From NCBI RefSeq assembly GCF_900108555.1, contig NZ_FNWV01000003.1, positions 186,334 to 250,333 on the forward strand: a stretch of 64,000 nucleotides of DNA. The letters are read 5' to 3'. The DNA is from Ruminococcus flavefaciens (GTDB lineage Bacteria > Bacillota > Clostridia > Oscillospirales > Ruminococcaceae). A model generated the notes under the pieces. It searched no databases. It was not told the origin of the DNA and worked only from the letters and a program-made list of their open reading frames with translations. Numbering within the stretch: position 1 is the first letter of the stretch; each line of letters opens with the position of its first letter. A program made the position numbers and the translations under genes. This document shows positions 50,404 through 59,365 of this stretch, piece by piece.

Positions 50404-53400
50404 ATGAAACCAAAGAAAAGCAAACGGTTCATGTCCGTCCTTGTTTCAGCCTGTATGGCACTGCCGTTCCTCACCGACAGTCTGCCTGTACCCTCGCTGA
50501 AAACGACTGCTGTCAAAGCAGGTGCTGCCTACGGACACGATGACGACCTCGTGCTTCGGTATGACAGCATGGCAGGATATGTAAGCACCGACAACGCATT
50601 CAACAACAACGAATCGTTCTACAAAGCTCTCCCTCTCGGAAACGGCCGTATCGGAGCAATGGCTTACGGTAACTGTCCCGATGAACTGTTCGATCTGAAT
50701 GAGTGTACCGTATGGAGCTCAGGTCCTGGAAATAACAACAAGGAGGGCGCAGCATCTCACCTCTCAGAGGTGCAAAACCTTATCAAAAGCGGAAAGTACA
50801 ACGATGCCAATTCGATAGTAGCCCGTCAGATGATAGGCGGAGGCGAGGCTAAATATCAGAAGGTAGGCGCGCTGAAGCTCAGCTTCGGACACGATAAGGT
50901 GTCGGACTATTCCCGTGAGCTGGATATGAATGACGCTGTTGCAAGATGCTCATACACGTTCAACGGCAAGAGGTATACCCGTGAGACCTTCGTAAGCTAT
51001 CCCGATCAGGTAATGGTTACTCGCATAACCTGTGACAGCAAGGGCTCGGTATCGTTTTCGGCAGGCTATGACGGTCTGCTCAACGGAACTGTAGCTACCG
51101 AGGGCAATGATACTATCGTTGCTAACGGTCACGCTGATGAGGACCTCTGGATAAGAGGTGCAGTTTATTACTCCACACGGAGCAAGGTCATACCTGACGG
51201 CGGAAGCATCAGCGCAGGCAGCGGTAAAGTGTCCGTTTCGGGCGCGGATTCCGTAGTAATAATCACATCTGTACGTACTAACTATGTTGACTACAAGACC
51301 TGCAACGGCGATGAAAAAGGCGACGCAAAAGCCGATATCGCCAAGGCTGAGTCAAAGTTCTACGATACCCTCTATCAGAACCACGTACAGGACTATCAGG
51401 AGCTTTTCAAGCGCGTTGATATAGAGCTGGGCGGCGATACCGAAAACGCCAAGAAGATGACTACCCCTCAGCGTATATCCGATTTCGGACGCTCTGACGA
51501 CCCGAAAATGGTGGAGACTCTCTTCCAGTACGGAAGATATATGATGATAAGTGCGTCCCGTGACGCTCAGCCTATGAACTTACAGGGCATATGGAATAAA
51601 TACTCCGCTCCTGCATGGGGCTGCAAATACACGACGAATATAAATTACGAAATGAATTACTGGCCTGCATTCACCACAAATCTTGCTGAGTGCTTTGAGC
51701 CCTTTGTTGAAAAGGCAAAGGGACTGGCTGCTGCCGGAAATGAGACAGCGAGGGTGAATTACGGCATATCAGAGGGCTGGGTGCTCCACCATAACACCGA
51801 CCTCTGGAACAGGACAGGCCCTATAGACGGTGCGTGGGGACAGTGGCCCACAGGCGGCGCATGGGTATCAAATATGCTCTATGACGCTTACCGCTTCACT
51901 CAGGACAAGGACTATCTCAGCGACATCTACCCCGTTATCAAGGGCAGTGCTCAGTTCCTCAACAAGCTTATGATTCCTGCCGCCATAAACGGTCAGGAAT
52001 ATATGGTCATAAGCCCGAGCACATCTCCCGAGATAAATCTCCCTGCTTACCCCAACGCAAGCGTTGACCACAGCGTAACTATGGACAACGGCATAGCCCG
52101 TGAGCTTTTCAAGGACGTTTCGGAAGCCTCCGAGATACTTGGCTGCGATTCAGAGCTGAGAGAACAGCTCAACTCAAAGCTCACACTTATCCGCCCCGAA
52201 ACTATAGGCAAATGGGGACAGATACAGGAATGGGCGCAGGACTGGGACAATCAGAACGAAAAGCACCGTCATATCTCCCATATGTATGCGCTTTATCCCG
52301 GATTTGAGATAACTCCCGAGGATAATCCGACTACCGCAAAGGGTGCTTCAACATCGCTCAATGCGCGAGGCGACGACGGTACAGGCTGGTCGGAAGCGTG
52401 GAAGCTCAACTGCTGGGCAAGGCTTGAGGACGGCGCACACGCATACAACCTTATAAAGCTGCTGGTTACTCCCGTAAACAACTACGGCAGACTTTACGAT
52501 AATCTCTGGGACGCACATCCGCCTTTCCAGATAGACGGCAATTTCGGCTTTACATCGGGCGTTGCGGAGATGCTTCTCCAAAGTCAGAATGACGTTATGA
52601 CACTTCTTCCCGCACTTCCGAAGCAGTGGTCTACAGGTCATGCAAACGGTCTCTGCGCACGAGGAAACTTTGAAGTTACAGAGATGAACTGGAAGAACGG
52701 CAGACTTGAAAATGCGACTATACTCTCAAAATCAGGCGGAGTTTGTACCGTAAGATACAGCGGCGCGATGATAAGCTTTGAAACAGAGGCAGGCAAGGAG
52801 TACAGCCTTAACGGTGAATTGCAGTTTGACGGCGAAGAGCTGCAAAACCTTGCTCTCGGCAAAAAGGTGACAGCTTCTGGCTGCGATAACGACGAGACTC
52901 CCGAAATGGCTGTTGACGGTGATGCTTCCACAAAGTGGTATCACGATGACGGTATCGGCGGCGAATGGATACAGGTAGACCTTGAAGAAGAGTGCAATAT
53001 CCAGCGCTGGAGCGCGAAATTTGCAGGTCTCAGCGAGAAAAATGCCTTCGATCCGCGCGATTTTGTACTGAAAGCAAGCTCGGACGGCGAGAGCTGGACT
53101 GATATAACCGAGGTTTTCGGCAATACAAAGAGCTCCTGCGGCAGAAATCTCAGCGGAGTAAATGCAAGATATGTGCGTCTGGAAATGCGCACCTCAACTC
53201 AGGACAACAGCGGCGGCGCAAGAGTTTATGAGCTTGAGATATGGGGCAATAACGGCAAACCGCCTGTCCCGAAAACTGCGTATAAGAACTACGGGTGCAG
53301 CAGCTATAACTTCATGCGCGGCGAGATACGCAAGGACGACAGCGGAAATACCGCTATCGGATATATCACCGACGGCTCTTACATAGTTTTCCGCAAGCTT

Positions 53401-53841
53401 GATTTTGAAAGCGGAGCAGAGGGCTTCAAGGTACGTGCGGCAAGTGCTACGGACGGCGGTACTATCGAGGTGCGTTTAGGCTCTGCCGACGGCGATATCA
53501 TAGGCAAATGCGATGTTCCGACAACTGACGGCTGGGACGAATATGTTGACCTTGAATGTGCAACATCTCAGTGTACTGGCGAGCACGACGTTTATCTCGT
53601 ATTCCGCGGCGGTGACGGCTATCTTTTCAATGTGAATAATTTCAGTTTTTACGGTCTTTCAGGGGATGTAAACGGCGATAGGGAAGTGGACATATTCGAT
53701 GTCCTCCGTTTCAGAAAGGCACTTATCAAACAGACAGAACTCAGCGGTCTCGGACTGTCCAATTCTGATCTTAACAATGACAGCGAATCAAATGTAGCAG
53801 ACTTGCTGCTATTACAAAAATTCATGTTGGGAAATAACTGA
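50404..53841 (+). CDS. Secreted GH95 alpha-L-fucosidase with two carbohydrate-binding modules and dockerin
   Basis: A 1145-residue protein. A signal peptide is followed by a GH95 catalytic region (about 45-800). Conserved residues: NINYEMNYW (Asn pair near 410-412), IQEWAQDW (acid Glu near 609), HRHISHMYALYPG, GWSEAWKLNCWARL and PPFQIDGNFG (Asp near 711). An F5/8-type C module (about 813-950) follows, then a CBM6-like module (about 958-1079). Last comes a dockerin (1080-1145). GH95 enzymes remove 1,2-linked fucose, or L-galactose, from plant xyloglucan or host glycans. Here it should work in a cellulosome. The dockerin repeats are in reversed order compared with its neighbours. Confidence 0.94.
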   Translation: MKPKKSKRFMSVLVSACMALPFLTDSLPVPSLKTTAVKAGAAYGHDDDLVLRYDSMAGYVSTDNAFNNNESFYKALPLGNGRIGAMAYGNCPDELFDLNECTVWSSGPGNNNKEGAASHLSEVQNLIKSGKYNDANSIVARQMIGGGEAKYQKVGALKLSFGHDKVSDYSRELDMNDAVARCSYTFNGKRYTRETFVSYPDQVMVTRITCDSKGSVSFSAGYDGLLNGTVATEGNDTIVANGHADEDLWIRGAVYYSTRSKVIPDGGSISAGSGKVSVSGADSVVIITSVRTNYVDYKTCNGDEKGDAKADIAKAESKFYDTLYQNHVQDYQELFKRVDIELGGDTENAKKMTTPQRISDFGRSDDPKMVETLFQYGRYMMISASRDAQPMNLQGIWNKYSAPAWGCKYTTNINYEMNYWPAFTTNLAECFEPFVEKAKGLAAAGNETARVNYGISEGWVLHHNTDLWNRTGPIDGAWGQWPTGGAWVSNMLYDAYRFTQDKDYLSDIYPVIKGSAQFLNKLMIPAAINGQEYMVISPSTSPEINLPAYPNASVDHSVTMDNGIARELFKDVSEASEILGCDSELREQLNSKLTLIRPETIGKWGQIQEWAQDWDNQNEKHRHISHMYALYPGFEITPEDNPTTAKGASTSLNARGDDGTGWSEAWKLNCWARLEDGAHAYNLIKLLVTPVNNYGRLYDNLWDAHPPFQIDGNFGFTSGVAEMLLQSQNDVMTLLPALPKQWSTGHANGLCARGNFEVTEMNWKNGRLENATILSKSGGVCTVRYSGAMISFETEAGKEYSLNGELQFDGEELQNLALGKKVTASGCDNDETPEMAVDGDASTKWYHDDGIGGEWIQVDLEEECNIQRWSAKFAGLSEKNAFDPRDFVLKASSDGESWTDITEVFGNTKSSCGRNLSGVNARYVRLEMRTSTQDNSGGARVYELEIWGNNGKPPVPKTAYKNYGCSSYNFMRGEIRKDDSGNTAIGYITDGSYIVFRKLDFESGAEGFKVRAASATDGGTIEVRLGSADGDIIGKCDVPTTDGWDEYVDLECATSQCTGEHDVYLVFRGGDGYLFNVNNFSFYGLSGDVNGDREVDIFDVLRFRKALIKQTELSGLGLSNSDLNNDSESNVADLLLLQKFMLGNN

Positions 53842-53844
53842 CCT

Positions 53845-54140
53845 GTAGGGGGCGATGCTTGCATCGCTCCCTGCTTTGCTTCGATACGTTTTGTCGGTCT
53901 GATGTAGGTCACACGGGCGGCGTGTCATGTAGAGTTTATGTGTAATTCGCGGACGACCAATGGTCGTCCCTACAGCACAGAGTAACTGATACAATAAAAA
54001 GTATATCAGTTGGTCAGTTCAACACATTAACTCAATAAAGTACATTGCATAAAGCAAGTGACCATCTGACCATGTGAGAATGTTTATATTGTTCTCACTT
54101 GCATTGTAAGGCGCGGACTGCCGGAGGCAGCCCCTACATT
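53845..54140. repeat. Repeats and hairpins between GH95 and LRR genes
   Basis: Palindromic units at about 53846-53871 (GGGGCGATGCTTGCATCGCTCC), 53950-53974 and 54114-54138. Two AT-rich stems lie at about 53983-54015 (AACTGATAC / GTATATCAGTT) and 54075-54100 (GTGAGAA / TTCTCAC). A linker CACTTGCATTGTAAGG precedes the last unit. CTAATCACTA runs follow. No gene seen. Confidence 0.75.
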
Positions 54141-54190
54141 CCTAATCACTATGCACTAACAACTAATCACTATTCGCTGCAATGAATTAA

Positions 54191-54230
54191 AAGAGCCGCT
54201 TTCGACATCGTTATCGGAAGCGGCTGCTTT
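54191..54230 (-). terminator. Terminator of the LRR gene
   Basis: AGCCGCTT (54194-54201) pairs with AAGCGGCT (54218-54225) with further partial pairing inside; A-rich on the left and T-rich on the right, so usable on both strands. Confidence 0.78.
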
Positions 54231-54238
54231 TTTATTTA

Positions 54239-57112
54239 TCAGTCTGCCAGTATCTTCTTGCGGAACTCTATCACATCAAATACATCAGCACTTCCGTCGC
54301 CGTTAAGGTCAGCGGACTTGTACTGCTTTTCGTTGAATGTATAAGTACCGTGGATATATCTGTTCATAAGAACGAGATCGCCGACGTTGAACTGTCCGTC
54401 GCCGTTGAGGTCGCCGTCCTTGTATATTGCCGTATCGTCCAGTGCCTCAAACTTGATGCCGTACATCTGAGCATAAGCCTCAGCAGTAGAGCCCTTGTAG
54501 CCGTGAATGACTGTATCGCCCACAGGTCTGCTGTTAAGCTCTTTGATCTCATAAGCATATGTTCTGACATCAGTATAGTTTGGTCTGTTATCTTCGCTGC
54601 GAATACCTACCAGTTCATCGGCAGATTCATAATGAGTTGCGCGTATTGTCTGATTTCCTGCGCATATCTCACACTCGGGATCGTAGATATAAACATCACG
54701 GAGGAATACTGCGTTCTTGAATGCATCATAATCGAGTACGTGAGAGTAAACATCGGCTCTTATGCAGTTCTTGGTGGTGTCGTTGACCATTTCCCAGCCC
54801 ATTTTTGTAACGCTTGCAGGGACAGTGATATTTCCGTATGCAGATATACTTGCAACGCCCTCTGTGCCCTCTTTTATGGTGATATCCTTTACCTTCAGAT
54901 CAACATCGACAAGCCAGCCGTCAAAATAGCCCAGTCCGTTCTCGTATTTGATGCCCGGAGTCTCATAGAATGCGTTGCAGCCGATATGCTTGACGCTTGC
55001 AGGGATATTTATATCAGTCAGTGATACACAGCCGTTGAATGCATTGTCGCCTATTATATCCAGCTCGCTTGGAAGCTTTATGCTTTTCAGCTTGCCTGCA
55101 CCGCAGAAAGCATTTCTGCTGATCGCTTCGATACCGTCGGGCAGCTCTACGCTTTCAACGTTTTTGAGGCTGTGGAATGCGCCTGTGCGGAGTTTCTTAA
55201 CGCTGTCGGGAACTACTATCTTTGTCTTTTCGTAATTTGACGGAACTTTTATAAGCTCTGTCATGTCCTTAGTATAGATTATTCCGTCTACAGATACAAA
55301 ACACGGATTATCTTCGCTTACCTCATAATATGCGGTATTGTCATACTGTAGATCGTAATTTACATCAATGGACTCTATACTTGCAGGGAGCTTTACTGTG
55401 CCTGCATTAAGATTGCAGTTCATAACAAATCCCGTTACAGGTACGCCCTTTATTTCTGCGGGTATCTCAACGTCCTTTGGAGCTGCATTATGACTGCCGT
55501 TTAATCTTGCGGTTGCAACAGAATGACCGTATATCCAGTATGTTACGTCTCCCTCGTCATATATCTCAGGACCTACATTAGCTGACGGAGGTACGAAAGC
55601 ATCAAATATCCTTCTGTACTTACGTGCGTAGTCCTCGGCTGTAGAGCCCTCATATCCGCGGATAATGGTATCATACTTTGCAGGATTGCCTATCTTTATA
55701 GGTGCATTGTATACCTTTTCTACAGGCTGTGCAACTGCAACACCTGAGTTGTCCTCAGAATTATTATTCTGCTCATTCTTTTCTCTGGCTTTCTCCAGGT
55801 ATTTTTCTATTTTTTCTTTGGTCACGGAAAGCTCTACAGAATTTATAGGAACTTCATACGCTGTAATATCATCAATTTTCTCATCAATTTCGGTAAGTGA
55901 AGTATTTATAACTTTTACAATTGAGTTAGCACCACTGCTTGAAGAAGCAGTGACCCGAGTATGTCTGATAATATAGTCATTCTCTTCGGTTGTTTCCTCT
56001 TCATCAGGAGCTTCCTTTGGCTCTCTCCAGTATGAGGGGATAGTTACTGCATCGTCCTCTATCTTGCAGTTGCGGTCAGAAATCCATACTTCTTTTACAG
56101 TCGGACAGCCAAGAGTTCTTGCAGGGATAACAGGACAGTGGAATTCTACAAGCTCTAAAGGCATATACAAGCCCAAAGCAAGGTATCTTCCCAAGTGGAT
56201 AACAGAATCGGGTACAGTGATAACTTTCAGCTTGTTTTTTGAGATGAAAAGCCCTTCGATAGTACCTACTGTGCCCATACGTATATCAGCACGTTCTATA
56301 TCGTTATCAGCTCCTACAGCCCACTTGTCAACGTAGTGTATGCCGTCCTCGTTCTCGATAGCTCCCGAATCCTTGAAAGCATCATTATATATATAATCTA
56401 CAGAGCTCGGTATCCTTACGCCTTTCAGAGCCTTTGTGCCTGCGAAAGTGTACGTGTTTATAGCTTTTACACCGTCAGGTATATTTATGGAGGTGAGAGA
56501 TGTACAGCCTACGAAAGCTCCTTCACCTATTTCTCTTACGTTATTGCTTACCTCTATCTTTGTAAGCTTCTGGCAGCTTACAAAAGCGTATGGAGCTATA
56601 TTCTCTGCTTCGTCGGCTATCTTTACCTCAGCGGCACTGTTTGAAGGCGGAAAAGCAACGACTGTTTTCATGTCCTTGCTGTAAAGTACGCCGTCAACAA
56701 CTGTAAACGACTCGTTATCCTCGGTAACAGCTATTTCTTCCATGCTGAATTCTGCAATATCACCCCAGTTTATAACGCTGACATTTTTTGTAAGAGTCAG
56801 CTTTTTGATGTTTTTGCAGTTTCTGAAAGCACCCCATTCTATACCTACAACAGGAACGTCATTTATTGTTTCGGGAACTGTGAATTCTTCGATGTTTTCA
56901 TCATTGACGTAATGAACAGCTGCATATCCCTTGAAGATACTATAGCTGACACCGTCTTTTTCTACAGTTGACGAACTGCCGCTGAAATCATACTCCGCAG
57001 TAGTTTCTGTCTCTGAAACTACCTCAGCAGATGCGCTGAATGGTACAGCTGCCACAGAACTTGTTATGACAGTTAGTGCGGCAAGAATTGAAATAAATCC
57101 CTTGATTTTCAT
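54239..57112 (-). CDS. Secreted BspA-like leucine-rich repeat protein with dockerin
   Basis: A 957-residue protein with a signal peptide (to about residue 28). Two blocks of LRR_5-type repeats (about 60-350 and 520-860) follow, with units such as IEVSNNVREIGEGAFVGCTS and LPSELDIIGDNAFNGC. A helical linker (about 395-470, NSVELSVTKEKIEKYLEKAR) lies between the blocks. Both blocks end in the segment GYEGSTAEDYARKY / GYKGSTAEAYAQMY. The dockerin (about 896-957) reads DLNGDGQFNVGDLVLMNRYI and ADLNGDGSADVFDVIEFRKKI. Such proteins bind surfaces or polysaccharide. AGGAGGTAA precedes the ATG. Confidence 0.93.
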   Translation of the reverse strand: MKIKGFISILAALTVITSSVAAVPFSASAEVVSETETTAEYDFSGSSSTVEKDGVSYSIFKGYAAVHYVNDENIEEFTVPETINDVPVVGIEWGAFRNCKNIKKLTLTKNVSVINWGDIAEFSMEEIAVTEDNESFTVVDGVLYSKDMKTVVAFPPSNSAAEVKIADEAENIAPYAFVSCQKLTKIEVSNNVREIGEGAFVGCTSLTSINIPDGVKAINTYTFAGTKALKGVRIPSSVDYIYNDAFKDSGAIENEDGIHYVDKWAVGADNDIERADIRMGTVGTIEGLFISKNKLKVITVPDSVIHLGRYLALGLYMPLELVEFHCPVIPARTLGCPTVKEVWISDRNCKIEDDAVTIPSYWREPKEAPDEEETTEENDYIIRHTRVTASSSSGANSIVKVINTSLTEIDEKIDDITAYEVPINSVELSVTKEKIEKYLEKAREKNEQNNNSEDNSGVAVAQPVEKVYNAPIKIGNPAKYDTIIRGYEGSTAEDYARKYRRIFDAFVPPSANVGPEIYDEGDVTYWIYGHSVATARLNGSHNAAPKDVEIPAEIKGVPVTGFVMNCNLNAGTVKLPASIESIDVNYDLQYDNTAYYEVSEDNPCFVSVDGIIYTKDMTELIKVPSNYEKTKIVVPDSVKKLRTGAFHSLKNVESVELPDGIEAISRNAFCGAGKLKSIKLPSELDIIGDNAFNGCVSLTDINIPASVKHIGCNAFYETPGIKYENGLGYFDGWLVDVDLKVKDITIKEGTEGVASISAYGNITVPASVTKMGWEMVNDTTKNCIRADVYSHVLDYDAFKNAVFLRDVYIYDPECEICAGNQTIRATHYESADELVGIRSEDNRPNYTDVRTYAYEIKELNSRPVGDTVIHGYKGSTAEAYAQMYGIKFEALDDTAIYKDGDLNGDGQFNVGDLVLMNRYIHGTYTFNEKQYKSADLNGDGSADVFDVIEFRKKILAD

Positions 57113-57165
57113 AATAATTTACCTCCTATATCGAAAAAATATATATAAAATATATACTACCATAT

Positions 57166-57194
57166 ATTATAACAGGTGTAATTGTGTATGTCAA
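57166..57194 (-). promoter_or_regulatory. Perfect consensus promoter of the LRR-dockerin gene
   Basis: Minus strand TTGACA (57194-57189), 17-base spacer, TATAAT (57171-57166). Between here and the tRNA fragment (57200-57464) no gene is seen; GCAGGTC-GCAG-AGACCTGC at about 57424-57442 is a small hairpin. Confidence 0.9.
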
Positions 57195-57464
57195 TATTTT
57201 TCACTGCCGAGTGCTTTGGACTTTTTCTTAATGTTGCTCTTGACTTTTTTACGCTGATATTATATAATTATATTATTGCAGATCTGATGTGCCTGTGTAG
57301 TGCATTGCATTTGCTGAACAAACGACCGCTGCCTGTGGCAGATAAAGGGAGTTTGTGAAGGGAAGAAATATGGAGAAATGCGAGCGCAAGCGAACAGTGC
57401 GACTTATTTCTGACCGACAATGAGCAGGTCGCAGAGACCTGCATAAAAAAATACAATAGAATAT

Positions 57465-57513
57465 GCTTGTGTAGCACAGTTGGTAGTGCAGCTCATTCGT
57501 AATGAGCAGGTCT
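57465..57513 (+). pseudogene. 5' two-thirds of a tRNA-Thr (truncated)
   Basis: GCTTGTG acceptor arm, D arm GCAC...GTGC and anticodon arm GCTCA-TTCGTAA-TGAGC (anticodon CGT) match the complete tRNA 107 bases downstream up to position AGGTC. Then the sequence diverges, and no T arm or acceptor 3' strand follows. The anticodon stem differs from the intact gene by paired changes (GCTCA/TGAGC against GCGCA/TGCGC), so it was once a separate functional tRNA. Confidence 0.75.
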
Positions 57514-57571
57514 CGGACTGATTATAAAGCGACAACCGTGCAGTGCCTTACAAATTTAAAAATTTAATAAT

Positions 57572-57647
57572 GCTAGTGTAGCACAGTTGGTAGTGCAGCG
57601 CATTCGTAATGCGCAGGTCGCCCGTTCGAGCCGGGTCACTAGCTCCA
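57572..57647 (+). tRNA. tRNA-Thr (anticodon CGT)
   Basis: A complete 76-base cloverleaf: acceptor GCTAGTG/CACTAGC, D arm GCAC-AGTTGGTAGT-GC, anticodon stem GCGCA/TGCGC with loop TTCGTAA (CGT, reads ACG), T arm with GTTCGAGC, discriminator T and encoded CCA at 57645-57647. It lies at the border of the AT-rich island and is a plausible integration target. Confidence 0.95.
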
Positions 57648-57652
57648 AAGCA

Positions 57653-57684
57653 AATCCCCCGTATATGATTTACGGGGGATTTTT
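57653..57684. terminator. Bidirectional terminator between tRNA-Thr and the island
   Basis: AATCCCCCGTA (57653-57663) pairs with TACGGGGGATT (57671-57681) followed by TTT; it serves the tRNA and the convergent DUF2971 gene. Confidence 0.9.
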
Positions 57685-57688
57685 ATGC

Positions 57689-58714
57689 TTATTGTATTTG
57701 TTTTGGAATTAATCTATAGGTCGGAGAATTATCATCAAGGGACATTTTATAAACAGGAATTCCTTTTTCAGCAGCAATATCTTTTAACAATCTTTCGTTT
57801 AGATAGCTAATACGTCTTCCTAAATAAATTGCTACCGGAGAAGCAGAAAATGGAGCATTAGCTTTTAATTGAGTAGCAACATCGCTATTAGTATAAATAA
57901 TACGCCATTCTTTTTCATATGCCCATTCTGAAGATTTTTGTAACGCAATTTTTGTTACCATTGTTTGATCAGGGCAAGGAATTATATTACTTATAAAACT
58001 GGGATGAAAATAGCCACTAAAAACGCTATACTTTAAAAGGTATTGAATATAGACATTTGGAACTTTAAATCTGATGTCGCTGTATATCGTTGGGAAAAGG
58101 TTAAAAGTTTCTATGGTTCCATTGGCAAGAGAGTTATTCCATGCAGCTTGATTAAAAATATATGCTAAAGAGAACCCGGTTTCATTATTTGAGTATAGTC
58201 CCCACATTGCCGGCGAAGAAATGTCTTCACTTAAGCAAGTTATTTTTATAGTTTTTTGTACGGCCGAAAATAGCAGTCCTATATTATTTTTTGCCTTATC
58301 TAAAATCTCATCTCGTTTGGAACGAATCATTTTGAGATTTTGTTCATTAATATTTGCAACCATACAACTTAATGGAGAGTTATCGGATTGATTATTTGCA
58401 ATAAAGCTTTTAAGAGCTTCGTCAGACAGACTGTTCTGTAAATCATTTTCTACTTCAGAACGATTGAAGAACAACCTTCCATCATATCCGTCATTCATTT
58501 TTTCTAAATTAGCAACCCATATTTGATTTTTATAAAATGAATCAATCCTTTTCTCATCACATCGCAAAAATCGAAAAAGCGTTTGAGGGAAAAAAGTGCT
58601 AATATAATTGGTCATCAAGGAATACCTTTCATTACATTCTTGTAGTGAAAGAGTAGAAGGTATTACTGTTTTATATAGAATATCCGCAAATTGTTTTCTT
58701 TCATTTATGTCCAT
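57689..58714 (-). CDS. DUF2971-family protein
   Basis: A 341-residue soluble protein. DUF2971 marks are LFRFLRCDEKRIDSF, a following NDGYDGRLFF segment (ND-x-x-D in the family), ITCLSEDISSPAMWGLYSNNETGFSLAY and EWAYEKEWRIIY. The biochemical role is not established; members are frequent beside restriction systems and other defence genes. The start at 58714 has AGGAG upstream and follows the 198-residue gene by 54 bases. Last gene of the minus-strand island. Codon and base use are visibly more AT-rich than in the left part of the window. Confidence 0.8.
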   Translation of the reverse strand: MDINERKQFADILYKTVIPSTLSLQECNERYSLMTNYISTFFPQTLFRFLRCDEKRIDSFYKNQIWVANLEKMNDGYDGRLFFNRSEVENDLQNSLSDEALKSFIANNQSDNSPLSCMVANINEQNLKMIRSKRDEILDKAKNNIGLLFSAVQKTIKITCLSEDISSPAMWGLYSNNETGFSLAYIFNQAAWNNSLANGTIETFNLFPTIYSDIRFKVPNVYIQYLLKYSVFSGYFHPSFISNIIPCPDQTMVTKIALQKSSEWAYEKEWRIIYTNSDVATQLKANAPFSASPVAIYLGRRISYLNERLLKDIAAEKGIPVYKMSLDDNSPTYRLIPKQIQ

Positions 58715-58768
58715 GTTTTTGCTCCTATTCTTATATGTATTAAAAATCAAAATGGGAAGCAAGAATTA

Positions 58769-59365
58769 TTATTTCGTTGTCCTAACTTCATAGAAAACTA
58801 AATATGGTTCATCAATAGGTTCTTTATCAATATTGCATGATGAAGCAAAACTCCATTCCAGTAAAATGGTGTTTCCTTCAAGTATTTCATCTCTATAAAT
58901 ACTGCTTATTTTCTTTGCGTACTTTAGTAATTGATTAGTTTCATTGCTATCCAAGAATTCTTTATTTCCATAACTTGAAATAAGGTGATTTTGACGATCA
59001 AAAGTCATTGATACGTCTAAATCTTGGTTCGTTACTAAATTCCACAAATCATCTTTAATTGCCTCGATAACAATTTTATCAAAAAAAACATTTAAGGTAC
59101 CACTTTTATGTGCAATAAAATACGGATAATAAATTACAATTCCATTTCCATCTAACCGTTTGTACAGGTTGTTAGCAAACGCAACAGCTTCAGTAGCTGA
59201 TTTACCTATAAGACGTGGTAAGTTCAGATCATTGCCTCTAACTACAGCGGAACGAATTGTCCATAGATAATTATTTGGCAGTTCTATCCCAGGTTTGTAC
59301 TCTTTCCATGGAATAGTCGGAATTGCCAAGTCCCTAAGCTCATAGAAACCCATAAGTTTATTCAT
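58769..59365 (-). CDS. Unknown 198-residue protein coupled to the dGTPase
   Basis: The start at 59365 (GGAG upstream) overlaps the dGTPase stop by eight bases (ATGAATAA), so translation is probably coupled. The protein is soluble, mixed alpha/beta, with PTIPWKEYKPGIELPNNYLW and LPRLIGKSATEAVAFANNLY near the N-terminus and a hydrophobic strand GIVIYYPYFIAHKSGTL. I recognise no family and no catalytic motif. By position it may be a sensor or regulator of the dGTPase, or an independent island gene. Confidence 0.65.
   Translation of the reverse strand: MNKLMGFYELRDLAIPTIPWKEYKPGIELPNNYLWTIRSAVVRGNDLNLPRLIGKSATEAVAFANNLYKRLDGNGIVIYYPYFIAHKSGTLNVFFDKIVIEAIKDDLWNLVTNQDLDVSMTFDRQNHLISSYGNKEFLDSNETNQLLKYAKKISSIYRDEILEGNTILLEWSFASSCNIDKEPIDEPYLVFYEVRTTK

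Noticed and set aside
57200-57464. 69-residue minus-strand frame upstream of the tRNA fragment
   Set aside because: It covers tRNA-like and hairpin sequence, lacks a ribosome-binding site, and has a protein composition unlike the neighbours.
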